Source: JACCXG01 sp963785755
GTDB lineage: Bacteria > Acidobacteriota > Vicinamibacteria > Vicinamibacterales > 2-12-FULL-66-21
Direction: 5' to 3'
NCBI GenBank assembly: GCA_963785755.1
Contig: CAWAXG010000021.1
Span: 1 to 22,099, forward strand
Length of the DNA: 22,099 bases
The position numbers were made by a program, and so were the translations under genes. This document shows positions 7,863-18,584 of the stretch, piece after piece (position 1 is the first letter of the stretch; each line of letters opens with the position of its first letter). Under the pieces are notes generated by a model. The model did no database searches and was not told where the DNA came from. It saw only the letters and a list, made by a program, of their open reading frames with translations.

Positions 7863-8059
7863 GATGGCACTTCGTCGCCGTCGGCATTTGACTGTAGATT
7901 CGCATGCGACACAGCGGAGATCCGCGTTCTAGATTCTGACCTTGCGGCGACCCCGTTCGGAGCGCGTCGTGCGGATAGTCTTCAACTGTTTGCAAGACGC
8001 TGGAAAAATGCCAACGCTCCGACCGCAGGGCACGTCACAATCCAACTGAGGAGCTCGTG

Positions 8060-8800
8060 ATGCGGGAGATTCGCTGGGCTTGGCGCAACATCACTGCGCG
8101 CCGTTGGCGGGCGGCTCTGACGATTGGTCTGCTCGCCATTGCCCTCGCAGCGACGACAATCGTCTTCTCTGCTGCCGATTCGCTCGTCTTCCGTCGAGTC
8201 GCATACCCGGCGGCCGACCGGTTGATCACATTCGACACGCGCGATGCAAAGACTGGAAGACCGGGGGGCGGCTTCGCGTCCGCCGCCGTGCTCGATGAGT
8301 GGCGAAAACAGGCCGATCTGTTCTCCGGCGTTCACGGACATCTCTACAAGACCATCTTCCTCGTCGGGAGTGGTGAGCCCGAGCTGGTGCCGGCCGCTGA
8401 TGTGACTGTCGGACTGATCGACATGCTCGGCGTCAGGCCGCGCTGGGGCCGCACTTTCTCTGCAGACGACACACAGCAAACAGACGTTCACGCCGTCCTC
8501 ATTGCCGAAGCGATTGCGCGCGAGCGGTTTGGGGATCCCGCACGGGCGGTGGGGCAACGGATCGAAACCACAGCGGAGCCTCTGCAGGTTGTCGGCGTCA
8601 TGCCTGCATCCTTCCGGTTTCCGGATGGAGCACAGCGCATATGGCGCGCGTTCGATCCTCGAGGACCTCTCGCGCAGAACATGGGCATCTCGGTGATCGC
8701 CCGGATAGCCGACCGCGTCTCCTTGACGCAGCTGTCAAAGATGATGGAGGCGCGCAGTGAGGCGCTCTACGTGGCTGCCGGCGCACGCACCTTCGGAGGC
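8060..8800 (+). pseudogene. truncated MacB/FtsX-like ABC transporter permease (N-terminal third)
   Basis: Starts at the ATG at 8060 (GTG at 8057 is possible) with GAGGAG six bases upstream. About 245 residues are recognisable: MREIRWAWRNITARRWRAAL, a transmembrane segment (about 20-40), then a periplasmic MacB_PCD-type domain (ADSLVFRRVAYPAADRLITF; LIAEAIARERFGDPARAVGQ; VVGVMPASFRFPDGAQRIWR). This is the N-terminal pattern of large acidobacterial MacB-like permeases, normally about 800 residues. The frame stays open to 9022, but after about 8800 it is only the antisense of a PAS gene copy, so the three C-terminal helices and the second half are absent. No ATP-binding partner lies nearby. The ribosome site and first 245 codons are well preserved, so the truncation may be fairly recent. 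Confidence 0.7.
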
Positions 8801-8961
8801 GCGTTCCGGTCGCCTCGCCGAGCGCAACTCCCGGTGCGTGCGCGATCGATCTGCAGCCGCGCCGACTCCAGGCGATCGCAGGCCGCCGCCAGTTCGTGGC
8901 GGGTCCGTTCGAGCTCGTGCCGGACCGCGGATTCGGTCGAGCCGTCGTTCGAATCGTCCAT
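8797..8961 (-). pseudogene. truncated second copy of the coiled-coil/PAS gene (5' end only)
   Basis: Reads MDDSNDGSTESAVRHELERT, RHELAAACDRLESARLQIDR, which aligns residue by residue with the start of the PAS protein at 6609-7253. By eye, 101 of 120 bases match without gaps between 7141-7260 and 8849-8968. Near 8820 the frame slips, and similarity ends about 8797, where the permease remnant begins. The rest of the coiled coil and the whole PAS domain are missing. Confidence 0.72.
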
Positions 8962-9024
8962 CACGCTCAATGAGGCTGCAGGGTCAGACAGGCAGGCGCC
9001 CGCGGCGCCGCCTGGATTCTAGCC
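8797..9024. repeat. diverged direct repeat, copy 2
   Basis: Partner of 7085-7320. It includes the copied start of the PAS gene, its leader (AATGAGGCTGCAGGGTCAGA versus AGTGAGGCTGCAAGGTCAGA in copy 1) and the conserved -10-like TAGAAT (minus strand, 9016-9021). Confidence 0.65.
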
Positions 9025-9344
9025 TGCTGCGGGTCACGCGGGACTGACGACCACTGCTTCTCCTACTCACCGATCGCGGGCAATCCGTCGGGCCGCGGCT
9101 CAGAACGGCACCAGTGTGTCCAAACCTGAGACGGCATCACTAACCCGTGAGCCTGGAAGCATTTGGGTGGAATTTGGCTGCGCTGACTGCTTCACAATGG
9201 AACAGAGCCACCGGACTGAGTTCGCAAATTCGGTGCAGGAACGTCATACTTTCGCCCGGCTCGACACTTGCTGTGCTGGAGGTCGCCAAGTCAGACGGGA
9301 CTGAAGCCTAGCAATGGCTGGAGTCATCCAGAAAGAGACGCAAA
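9025..9344. other. spacer without a supported gene
   Basis: Base composition is less GC-rich than in the flanking genes. An open frame of 62 codons from a GTG at 9116 has no ribosome site and no recognisable motif. I see no repeat, tRNA or terminator here. Confidence 0.4.
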
Positions 9345-9533
9345 ATGGAAGAACGATTCAGCTCCGCGGTGTTGACACTTGAATGTGGAGATTGCGGCAA
9401 CAGAATGAAGCGGACGATGCACCAGATGCGCATCTCCCCCGAGTTGATGTGCCTCTCGTGTGACTCGGTGTTGGACGTGAGCAGCGAACAACTGAGGACG
9501 GTCGTCACGATGCTGGAAAGGCGCCTGGCCTAA
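9345..9533 (+). CDS. small putative zinc-ribbon protein
   Basis: A 62-residue protein with four cysteines in two CxxC knuckles: Cys14-x2-Cys17 and Cys36-x2-Cys39, 18 residues apart. Each sits in a typical ribbon setting (LECGDCGNRM and LMCLSCDSVLDV). The C-terminal 20 residues are a predicted helix (SSEQLRTVVTMLERRL). An AAAGAGA ribosome site lies about six bases before the ATG. The cysteine pattern suggests one structural zinc and a nucleic-acid or protein-binding role. There is no operon partner: it lies between a rearranged patch and the convergent ftsH. Lower-GC codon usage than its neighbours suggests it may belong to the accessory patch. I do not recognise a named family. Confidence 0.55.
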   Translation: MEERFSSAVLTLECGDCGNRMKRTMHQMRISPELMCLSCDSVLDVSSEQLRTVVTMLERRLA

Positions 9534-9679
9534 GAACTCTGTTTTTCGGCAGCTCGAACCTTCCTCAGCGCCCGACAACGTCCCATCCACGCTGACCGGC
9601 CGGCAGGGCGCGAATAACAGCACTGGCTTTTCAGCAAGCGGCTAACCTGCGAACGTCACGAAGCGAGGACGGCCGACGA

Positions 9680-11608
9680 TTACCGGGAGACAGGCGCGGG
9701 AGGGGGGATTTCTGCCGGTATCGCGTCGGGGCCCTTCGGCGGGATTGGCCCCATGATCGCCTTCAATTCGTCGGCCTCGATGACTTCCTTGACGAGCAGC
9801 CGTTCCGACAAGACGTCCAGCACGTCCCGTCTCTCGCGAAGAATTCGCCGCGCCTCGTCATGCGCCTCGGTGAGGATGCGCTTCACTTCCAGGTCAATCT
9901 TCAACGCGGTCTCTTCGGCGTAGTTGCCGCGGTCCTGGACGAACGGCATGTCGAGGAACTGTCCGCGCTTGTGGCCGTTGTAGTTGACCGCGCCGAGCGC
10001 GTCGCTCATGCCGAACTCGGTGACCATCGCGCGCGCGATGTCCGTCGCGCGCTGCAGATCGTTCTGGGCGCCGGTCGAAATCTCGCCGAACGCGATCTCT
10101 TCCGCGCTGCGGCCGCCGAGCAGGACGGCGAGCTGGCTGTGCAGGTCCTGCCGGGTCATCAGGTACCGATCCTCGAGCGGCAGCTGCATCGTGTAGCCGA
10201 GCGCGCCGAACCCGCGCGCCACGATCGAGATCTTGTGGACGGGATCGAGCCCCGGCAGGACCGTCGCCACGATCGCATGTCCCGATTCGTGAAAGGCGAC
10301 GATGCGGCGCTCCTTGTCGCTCATCACGCGCTTCTTTTCGAGACCGGCGATGACCCGGTCGATCGCCTCGTCGAAGTCCTTCATGTCGACCGCGGTTTTC
10401 TCGCGGCGGGCGGCGAGCAGCGCGGCTTCGTTCACGAGATTGGCGAGGTCGGCGCCGGCGAATCCCGCGGTACGCGCCGCGATCACCTTCAGATCGACAT
10501 CAGGGCTGACCTTCACGTTCTTGACGTGGATGCGGAGGATATCCTCGCGGCCGCGAATGTCCGGCTTGTCGACCAGCACCTGACGATCGAAGCGGCCCGG
10601 CCGCAGCAGGGCAGGGTCGAGCACCTCGGGACGGTTCGTCGCGCCCATGATGATGATGCCCTTGCGGCCGTCGAAGCCGTCCATCTCGGCGAGCAGCTGG
10701 TTCAGCGTCTGTTCGCGCTCCTCGTGGCTGCCCATCGGCGTCTGGACGCGTACTTTCCCGAGCGCGTCCAGCTCGTCGATGAAGATGATGCAGGGCGCCT
10801 TGCCCTCGGCCTGTCCGAACAGGTCGCGGACGCGTGCGGCGCCGACGCCGACGAACATCTCCACGAACTCCGATCCGCTGAGGCTGAAGAACGGCACCTT
10901 CGCTTCGCCGGCGACGGCGCGCGCCAGCAGTGTCTTGCCGGTCCCTGGAGGCCCGACGAGGAGCACGCCCTTGGGAATGCGTCCGCCGATGCTCGTGTAC
11001 TTCTTCGGGTTCTTCAGGAACTCGACAATCTCGCGCAGCTCCTCTTCCGCTTCGTCGACACCGGCGACGTCCGCGAACCTTACTTTCACGTCGTCGTCGG
11101 CGTAGATTTTTGCCTTGCTGCGGGCAAACGACATGACGCCGCCTTCGGCGCCGCTCATCCGCCGGAAGAAGAAGCTCCAGAGCGCGATGAGGAAAATCAG
11201 CGGAATGAGCCATGCGAAGACCTCGCTGAGCCAGCGGCTCGCGACTTCACCGGTGTACTTCACGCCGCTCTTTTCGAGCTCCTCGAGCAGCTTCGGATCC
11301 TCGATCCGGACGACAGTAATGGTCTTGGATTTGCCCGCGGGCGCCTGCTTCAGCGTGCCGCGGATGCGGTCCTCGGCGACGACGACCTCCTGAACCTGGC
11401 CCTCGCGGACGGCAGCCTTGAACTCGCTGTAGGAGATGGTCTGGCCGGACTGGATGGAGAAGAAAAACGCCTGGCCGAGGGCCAGGAGCAGCACGGCCGC
11501 GAGGACGTACCACATCGTCGATGTGGAGCCGGTCCGCGGGGCCAGCCGCCGATCGCCCGACTTCTTGCCGCGCGGATTCGGCACTTCCGGTGGAGAGTGA
11601 TCGGCCAT
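9680..11608 (-). CDS. ftsH: ATP-dependent zinc metalloprotease FtsH
   Basis: A 642-residue membrane-anchored AAA+ protease that degrades misassembled membrane proteins and short-lived regulators. Residues 1-30 are a polar cytoplasmic extension. Transmembrane helix 1 is at about 32-52, the FtsH extracellular domain about 53-125 (TISYSEFKAAVREGQVQEVV), and helix 2 about 129-148. The AAA domain has Walker A GPPGTGKT (219-226), Walker B IIFIDEL (274-280) and the second-region-of-homology arginines in ALLRPGRFDRQ (333-343). The peptidase domain has the zinc motif HESGH (440-444) and a downstream Asp in GAQNDLQRATD as likely third ligand. The length is typical and all motifs are intact. It is the last gene of the hspR-J-protein-clpB cluster, 64 bases after clpB; a hairpin at the clpB stop may tune how much of its message comes from the operon. 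The N-terminal extension before helix 1 is longer than in E. coli FtsH. Confidence 0.96.
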   Translation of the reverse strand: MADHSPPEVPNPRGKKSGDRRLAPRTGSTSTMWYVLAAVLLLALGQAFFFSIQSGQTISYSEFKAAVREGQVQEVVVAEDRIRGTLKQAPAGKSKTITVVRIEDPKLLEELEKSGVKYTGEVASRWLSEVFAWLIPLIFLIALWSFFFRRMSGAEGGVMSFARSKAKIYADDDVKVRFADVAGVDEAEEELREIVEFLKNPKKYTSIGGRIPKGVLLVGPPGTGKTLLARAVAGEAKVPFFSLSGSEFVEMFVGVGAARVRDLFGQAEGKAPCIIFIDELDALGKVRVQTPMGSHEEREQTLNQLLAEMDGFDGRKGIIIMGATNRPEVLDPALLRPGRFDRQVLVDKPDIRGREDILRIHVKNVKVSPDVDLKVIAARTAGFAGADLANLVNEAALLAARREKTAVDMKDFDEAIDRVIAGLEKKRVMSDKERRIVAFHESGHAIVATVLPGLDPVHKISIVARGFGALGYTMQLPLEDRYLMTRQDLHSQLAVLLGGRSAEEIAFGEISTGAQNDLQRATDIARAMVTEFGMSDALGAVNYNGHKRGQFLDMPFVQDRGNYAEETALKIDLEVKRILTEAHDEARRILRERRDVLDVLSERLLVKEVIEADELKAIMGPIPPKGPDAIPAEIPPPAPVSR

Positions 11609-11672
11609 TCAGCGTCCGATGATCATTGTACGTCCGTGCTGCCCAGGTGGCTCCCTGACGGGGTGACGGCGG

Positions 11673-14288
<2,616 letters not shown>

Positions 14289-14301
14289 GATGACCCTAGC
14301 T

Positions 14302-15315
14302 TCAACTTCTCTCGAGCTTGTGCAGAGCCTCGTAATGCTGCCGCTGTTCCTTGGTCAGCGCTCGCGGCAGCTGCACCTCCACCGTCGCGTACAGGTCGCC
14401 GCGCTCGTCGGCCTTTCCGATCTGCGGCATCCCGTGCGCCTTGAGCCTGAAGACCTGGCCGTTCTGCGTTCCTTCGGGAATCTTCAACCGGACGCTCCCG
14501 GTGATCGTGGGCACTTGCGCCTCGCCCCCGAGCACCGCGGTCGTGACGGGCACGGCGATCTTCGTCTGGAGATCGTTGGCCTTGCGCTCGAACACCACGT
14601 GCGGCTTGACGCTGACGCGCAGGTACAGGTCACCAGAGACGCCGCCGTTGGCGCCCGCCGAGCCTTCGCCGGCTGCGCGGACCCGTGAGCCATCCTTCAC
14701 GCCCGGTGGAATCCGCACGTCGACGGTCCGCGCGTGGCCGTCTTCCTTGATCGAGATGCGGCGGGTCGCGCCGTGGTACGCCTCCTCGAGCGTCAACTCG
14801 ACCACATGCTCGATGTCGCGGCCCTTCTGGCTGCGCGCGGCGGCGCGCCCGCTGCGTGGCCGCCCTCCGGCGCCTTCGCGCGGACTCCCGCCGCCGAAGA
14901 ACGTCCGGAAGAAGTCGGAGAAGGGATCCTCGTTGCCGAAGAGCTCGTGCATCTCCTCTTCGGTCATCGTCCGGTAGCCGCCGCCGGGTCCGCCCATGTT
15001 GATGGTCCAGGCGTCCTGGCCGCCCTGGCCGCCGAAGCCGAACGGCGACGCGCCGGGCGCGCCGTAGCCCTGCTGCTGCGCCTGTTCGTACATCCGCCAG
15101 TTCGCGCCGAGCTCGTCGTACTTGCGCCGCTTCTCCTTGTCGCCGAGCACTTCGTACGCTTCGTTGATCTCCTTGAACTTCGACTCGGCGCTCTTGTCGC
15201 CGGGATTCACGTCCGGATGAAGCTTCCGCGCGAGCTTGCGAAAGGCCTGCTTGATTTCCTTCTCGCTGGCAGACTTCGCGACGCCGAGCGTCTGGTAGTA
15301 GTCCTTGAATTCCAT
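14302..15315 (-). CDS. class B J-domain co-chaperone (DnaJ C-terminal domain, CbpA-like)
   Basis: A 337-residue Hsp40. The J domain occupies 1-70 with the DnaK-stimulating HPD at 33-35. A Gly/Phe-rich linker (about 90-160) contains an unusual acidic segment (TMTEEEMHELFGNEDPFSDF) followed by FFRTFFGGGSP. Two beta-sandwich substrate-binding domains (about 165-335) end the protein (VVELTLEEAYHGATRRISIK; VKLKIPEGTQNGQVFRLK-type motif). The CxxCxGxG zinc finger of classical DnaJ is absent, so it is the class B (CbpA/DnaJ2) type. Its position between hspR and clpB suggests it is the dedicated J-partner recruiting DnaK to ClpB substrates; dnaK is not in this window. The gap to hspR is 27 bases. Confidence 0.92.
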   Translation of the reverse strand: MEFKDYYQTLGVAKSASEKEIKQAFRKLARKLHPDVNPGDKSAESKFKEINEAYEVLGDKEKRRKYDELGANWRMYEQAQQQGYGAPGASPFGFGGQGGQDAWTINMGGPGGGYRTMTEEEMHELFGNEDPFSDFFRTFFGGGSPREGAGGRPRSGRAAARSQKGRDIEHVVELTLEEAYHGATRRISIKEDGHARTVDVRIPPGVKDGSRVRAAGEGSAGANGGVSGDLYLRVSVKPHVVFERKANDLQTKIAVPVTTAVLGGEAQVPTITGSVRLKIPEGTQNGQVFRLKAHGMPQIGKADERGDLYATVEVQLPRALTKEQRQHYEALHKLERS

Positions 15316-15342
15316 CTGCCTACGTCACCGCCGATCGTCTCG

Positions 15343-15681
15343 TCAGAGACCGACCATCTGGCTGATCCGTTCAACCTCCTGCGCCATCCGCCGCCGGGCG
15401 TCGCCGCGCGCGTCCTCTCGAAGCAGCGGCCGCAGCCGCTGCACCGCCTCCGCGATCGACAGCAGGCGCTGCACCCCCGCAAGGTTGACGCCGACGTCGT
15501 CCACCAGGTGCTTGATGAGCCGGAGACGCTCCAGCTCGTCACTCGTATACACCCGCATGCTGCCGACGGTCCGCGTCGGCGTCACCAGGCCCAGACGTTC
15601 GTATTTGCGCAGCGTCTGCGGATGCATGTCGAGCAACCGCGCCGCCATGCTGATAAAGTACAGATCAGACTGGATTGCCAT
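15343..15681 (-). CDS. hspR: MerR-family heat-shock repressor HspR
   Basis: A 112-residue MerR-type regulator. The winged helix-turn-helix covers about 6-75 (YFISMAARLLDMHPQTLRKY; ERLGLVTPTRTVGSMRVYT; SDELERLRLIKHLVDDVGVN). A short helical tail (LLREDARGDARRRMAQEVER) follows. HspR proteins repress dnaK/clpB-type operons by binding HAIR inverted repeats, with DnaK as co-repressor. Being first in its own chaperone operon, and having a HAIR-like repeat across its promoter, fits autorepression. The ATG at 15681 has GAGG close upstream with rather short spacing. No effector-binding cysteines are seen, as expected for HspR rather than for metal-sensing MerR proteins. Confidence 0.9.
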   Translation of the reverse strand: MAIQSDLYFISMAARLLDMHPQTLRKYERLGLVTPTRTVGSMRVYTSDELERLRLIKHLVDDVGVNLAGVQRLLSIAEAVQRLRPLLREDARGDARRRMAQEVERISQMVGL

Positions 15682-15755
15682 AGCCTCAACGCACCGCTCG
15701 AGCCACCGATCGCGTGGAATCTGTTTGCGTCGCCACCAAACCTTGCGTCGATCGA

Positions 15756-15784
15756 AATATAGACCTTGATACGCTCCGTGTCAA
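15756..15784 (-). promoter_or_regulatory. sigma-70-type promoter of the hspR operon
   Basis: Reading leftward, TTGACA (15779-15784), exactly 17 bases, then TATATT (15756-15761). The -35 is a perfect consensus and the -10 differs at one position. The predicted start is near 15748, giving a leader of about 67 bases before hspR. Confidence 0.75.
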
Positions 15785-15785
15785 C
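15765..15785. promoter_or_regulatory. HAIR-like operator, candidate HspR binding site
   Basis: CTTGATA-N7-TGTCAAC: an inverted repeat (TTGAtA / TTGAcA) with the arm length and 7-base spacer of the HAIR consensus CTTGAGT-N7-ACTCAAG. It covers the -35 box and most of the spacer of the hspR promoter, where a bound repressor would block RNA polymerase. The match to consensus is imperfect at the inner positions of the arms. Confidence 0.55.
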
Positions 15786-15800
15786 TCCGACTGCCGCTGA

Positions 15801-16547
15801 ATGGACGTTCATTTCTCGGATTTCCTGACCATCGGGCTGCTGGTCCTGCTCGAAGGGCTGCTGAGTGCCGACAACGCGCTGGTACTCGCAATTCTCGTGC
15901 TCGGGCTGCCCCGGCACCAGCAGCGTCAGGCGTTGCGCTACGGAATTCTTGGCGCATTCGTGTTCCGGATCATCGCCACGCTGATCGCGGCCGACCTCAT
16001 TGATTACGGCTGGGTGAAGCTGGTGGGGGCGGGCTATCTGCTGTATCTGTCGTACAAGCACTTCTTCGGCGAGACCGGCACGGAAGAGCGCCGAGCCATC
16101 AAGCCGGCCCGCCCATGGCTCGGGCTGACCGCGTTCTGGGCGACGGTCGTCAAGGTCGAGCTGACCGACATCGTGTTCGCCGTCGATTCGATTCTGGTCG
16201 CAGTCGCGATGTCATCGAAGAAGTGGGTAATCATCACCGGCGGCGTGCTCGGCATTATCACCATGCGTATGGTGATCGGGCAGCTCCTGGTGATTGTCCG
16301 GCGCTACCCGGCGCTCGTGGACGGGGCATTCGTCATCATCGCGTGGGTGGGCATCAAGCTGCTCGTCGAGTACCTGCACGTGTCGCACTACATCCCGTTC
16401 GCCATCAACAAGTGGATTTCGTTCGGGCTGATCGTCGTGATCTTCCTCATCTGGTACTGGTATGCCCGAAAGCAGGGCCCCGTCCCTGACGAAGAGACCC
16501 TCACGGACGAGGCCGCCGATCTTTTCGCGGAAGATCAGAAGCAGTGA
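15801..16547 (+). CDS. TerC-family integral membrane protein (YkoY/YceF-like)
   Basis: A 248-residue polytopic membrane protein with about seven hydrophobic helices. It carries the two acidic signatures of the TerC family: LEGLLSADNALVLAI near residue 18 and VELTDIVFAVDSILV near residue 120, related by internal symmetry. TerC proteins are linked to metal (manganese) efflux during protein secretion, and to tellurite resistance when in ter operons. No other ter genes are present here, so metal homeostasis is the more likely role. The cytoplasmic tail is acidic (DEETLTDEAADLFAEDQKQ). It diverges from hspR and its 5' end lies 16 bases from the HAIR-like site, so heat-shock regulation could extend to it. 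It converges on the third CpReg gene. Confidence 0.85.
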   Translation: MDVHFSDFLTIGLLVLLEGLLSADNALVLAILVLGLPRHQQRQALRYGILGAFVFRIIATLIAADLIDYGWVKLVGAGYLLYLSYKHFFGETGTEERRAIKPARPWLGLTAFWATVVKVELTDIVFAVDSILVAVAMSSKKWVIITGGVLGIITMRMVIGQLLVIVRRYPALVDGAFVIIAWVGIKLLVEYLHVSHYIPFAINKWISFGLIVVIFLIWYWYARKQGPVPDEETLTDEAADLFAEDQKQ

Positions 16548-16551
16548 CGCA

Positions 16552-16601
16552 GGTCAGAACCGCGGTCAGAACTGCGGGGCAAAACTGCGGGTCAAAACTG
16601 A
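16552..16601. repeat. four short tandem repeats (12-13 bp) at the terC/CpReg convergence
   Basis: GGTCAGAACCGC, GGTCAGAACTGC, GGGGCAAAACTGC and GGGTCAAAACTGA follow one another directly. The last unit contains the stop codon of the leftward CpReg gene (16592-16594). The first begins five bases after the terC stop. Confidence 0.7.
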
Positions 16602-18410
16602 TCGACGAGCTTGAGATCGAGCGTTTCGGTCCCGCCCTCCCGCAGGGTGAAGCGCTTGGCGTGGGCTTTCAGCCGCTCGAGCAGCTCCGGATCGCCCCAG
16701 GAACCCTGCTCGACGTAATCCAGCGCAACCGCGTAGTAGCCGCCCGGCGGCAGATTGCGCACGCGGAATCGTCCTTCCTGATCGGGACGTGATCCCGTCA
16801 CCCAGCGGGTCATCGGCAGGCTCCACTGCTGAGCATCTTCCGAGAACACGACGATGGTGTAGTCCTTCACCGCCGCGCCGTTCGATCCCGTGACCGTGCC
16901 GGCGATCTCGGTGCTCTTGTTCGTGGCGACGATCTCGACGCCGGTGACCTCCTGGCCGCTCTTGAATTCGACGCCCGTGTCGGTCACATCGTCACCGTTC
17001 ACGCGCACGGCTTTCACGATCCAGCCCGCCGGCAGATTCGCAGCGCGGATCACCCGGCGTCCGGACAGCCCCTTCAGCTCGAACGAGCCATCTTCTTTGG
17101 CGGCAATGCTGCGCCGCCGCCGATCATCGGACCATCCATGTCCGCCTCGGCGGCGGTGATCCGCACGCCGGTCAGTTGCCGGCGGCTTCGCGCCGCCTTC
17201 GAAGGTGAGGCGTCCGATCGCGGTTCCGCCCTTCGACGTCATGATCAGCACGTTGGTGAGATCTTCGCCGGCGACGCTGATCGGCAGCGAAGCCGTCTCG
17301 AGTCGGCCCCCGTCGCCGCCGCCGATCGATGGCTGCGCGAAACATCATCGTGTCTCCGTCGCCGGACGTGATGAAGCGCATCGAGGTCACGTTCAGCGTG
17401 TAATCACCTGGTGCGACGCTGCTGATCGTGAAGGTCCCGTCCTTGGTCGTGCGCCCGGTCATCCCCATCATCGCCAGACCGACTTCGCCGTTCGATTGAG
17501 CGGCGCGGCCGAGATCATCGCCCCTTCGACCGGCTTACCCTCGGATGACATGACGCTGCCGCTGATCCGCGCGAGGCGCACCGGCGCCAGAGCGAAGTCC
17601 GTGTTCTGTGCCTCCTGTCCGACCGTCACGGTGACGCGCTGCGCATTGGTTGGCGTCGGTCGTGCCGGGGAAGTAGGTTGGCGCGTAACCGGAGGTCGGT
17701 TGCGAGCCGGCTGCGGGAGCCGCGACCGGCGAGCGCCATGTCCATCACCATCACCTCGGCGTTCCGCAAGGTCGCGCTGACGTAGTACTCGCCGGGCGGC
17801 AGGCCGTAGAGACGGAACTGACCCAGATCGTTGGTCTGCGCAATCCGCCCGGTCGTCTGGATTCGCCGGCGTCCGTTCAGCCATGTCTGCCGCATCGTGC
17901 TGACCATGGCGTCGGTGACCGGTTCGCCGAACTCGTCGACGATTCGACCGGAAATGACGCCGCCGCGCGGCATGAAGATGTCCGCCTTGTCGAGCACCTG
18001 CTTGTCGGCGAGCTCGATCGGGCGGCCTGACTCGAACGGCCGCGACTGTCCGAACTGCACCGACACGTGGCCCGACTTGGACGCGTTCACGGTGAAGCGG
18101 CCCGGCCGGCAGGTCCTTGAATTCGAAGCGTCCGTCCGTGTCGGTCAGCGCGGTCTTGACGCCAACCTCGGGAGCGGTGAGGCGGACCTGCGCTCGCCGC
18201 AGCGGAGCGCCCGTCTCGGTCGACAGCACGCGGCCCGAGATCTTCCCGGTGCCGGTCTTCCCCTGGCCGCGCATGCCGAGGCCTGGCACCATCATCGGTT
18301 CGGCGACCTGGGTCTCGATGAATACCTGCGCGCGTGCGGCCGGTGCCGCGCACAGGAGTGACGGTACGACGAGCACTGCACCGATGGCCACGGAGCTTGG
18401 TCATCTTCAT
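16592..18410 (-). CDS. secreted carboxypeptidase-regulatory-like protein (CpReg paralogue 3), frameshifted as read
   Basis: A third CpReg protein of about 605 residues, close to its paralogues in length, but spread over all three minus-strand frames. Pieces in order: MKMTKL then VAIGAVLVVPSLLCAAPAA (signal peptide); ISGRVLSTETGAPLRRAQV ... GRFEFKDLPAG; NASKSGHVSVQFGQSRPFE ... FGEPVTDAMV ... FRLYGLPPGEYYVS; VAAPAAGSQPTSGYAPTYF; VGQEAQNTDFALAPVRLARI; NGEVGLAMMGMTGRTTKDG; AQPSIGGGDGGRLETASLPI; LTGVRITAAEADMDGPMIGG; then an intact 170-residue end (GSFELKGLSGRRVIRAANLP to LDLKLVDQF). I count eight single-base changes (six insertions, two losses) near 18393, 18104, 17733, 17645, 17503, 17344, 17194 and 17117. 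No stop interrupts the correct frames between them, so the gene is probably intact in the organism and the sequence faulty. The function is unknown, as for its paralogues. Confidence 0.7.
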
Positions 18411-18584
18411 GGATCGACCTCGACACTTCGAAGCGACGCGCTGCATGGATGCGTGGAATTGTGACATAGCCGCCTGCCGTTCCCCCGGGCCAAATTTGTT
18501 AAGAATGTAAATTCGCACCGGATTTCACCAGGTTTTCTTTCGTGCCTGTGGTTGGACGCCGCTCCCGGGGATCCGGTTGAACGC

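Noticed and set aside
8800..9022. C-terminal part of the permease frame as a genuine domain
   Set aside because: It is the reverse strand of the PAS-gene copy, Arg/Ser-rich, with no transmembrane segments where the family needs them.
9116..9304. 62-codon open frame from a GTG
   Set aside because: No ribosome site, no motif and no codon bias like the neighbours.
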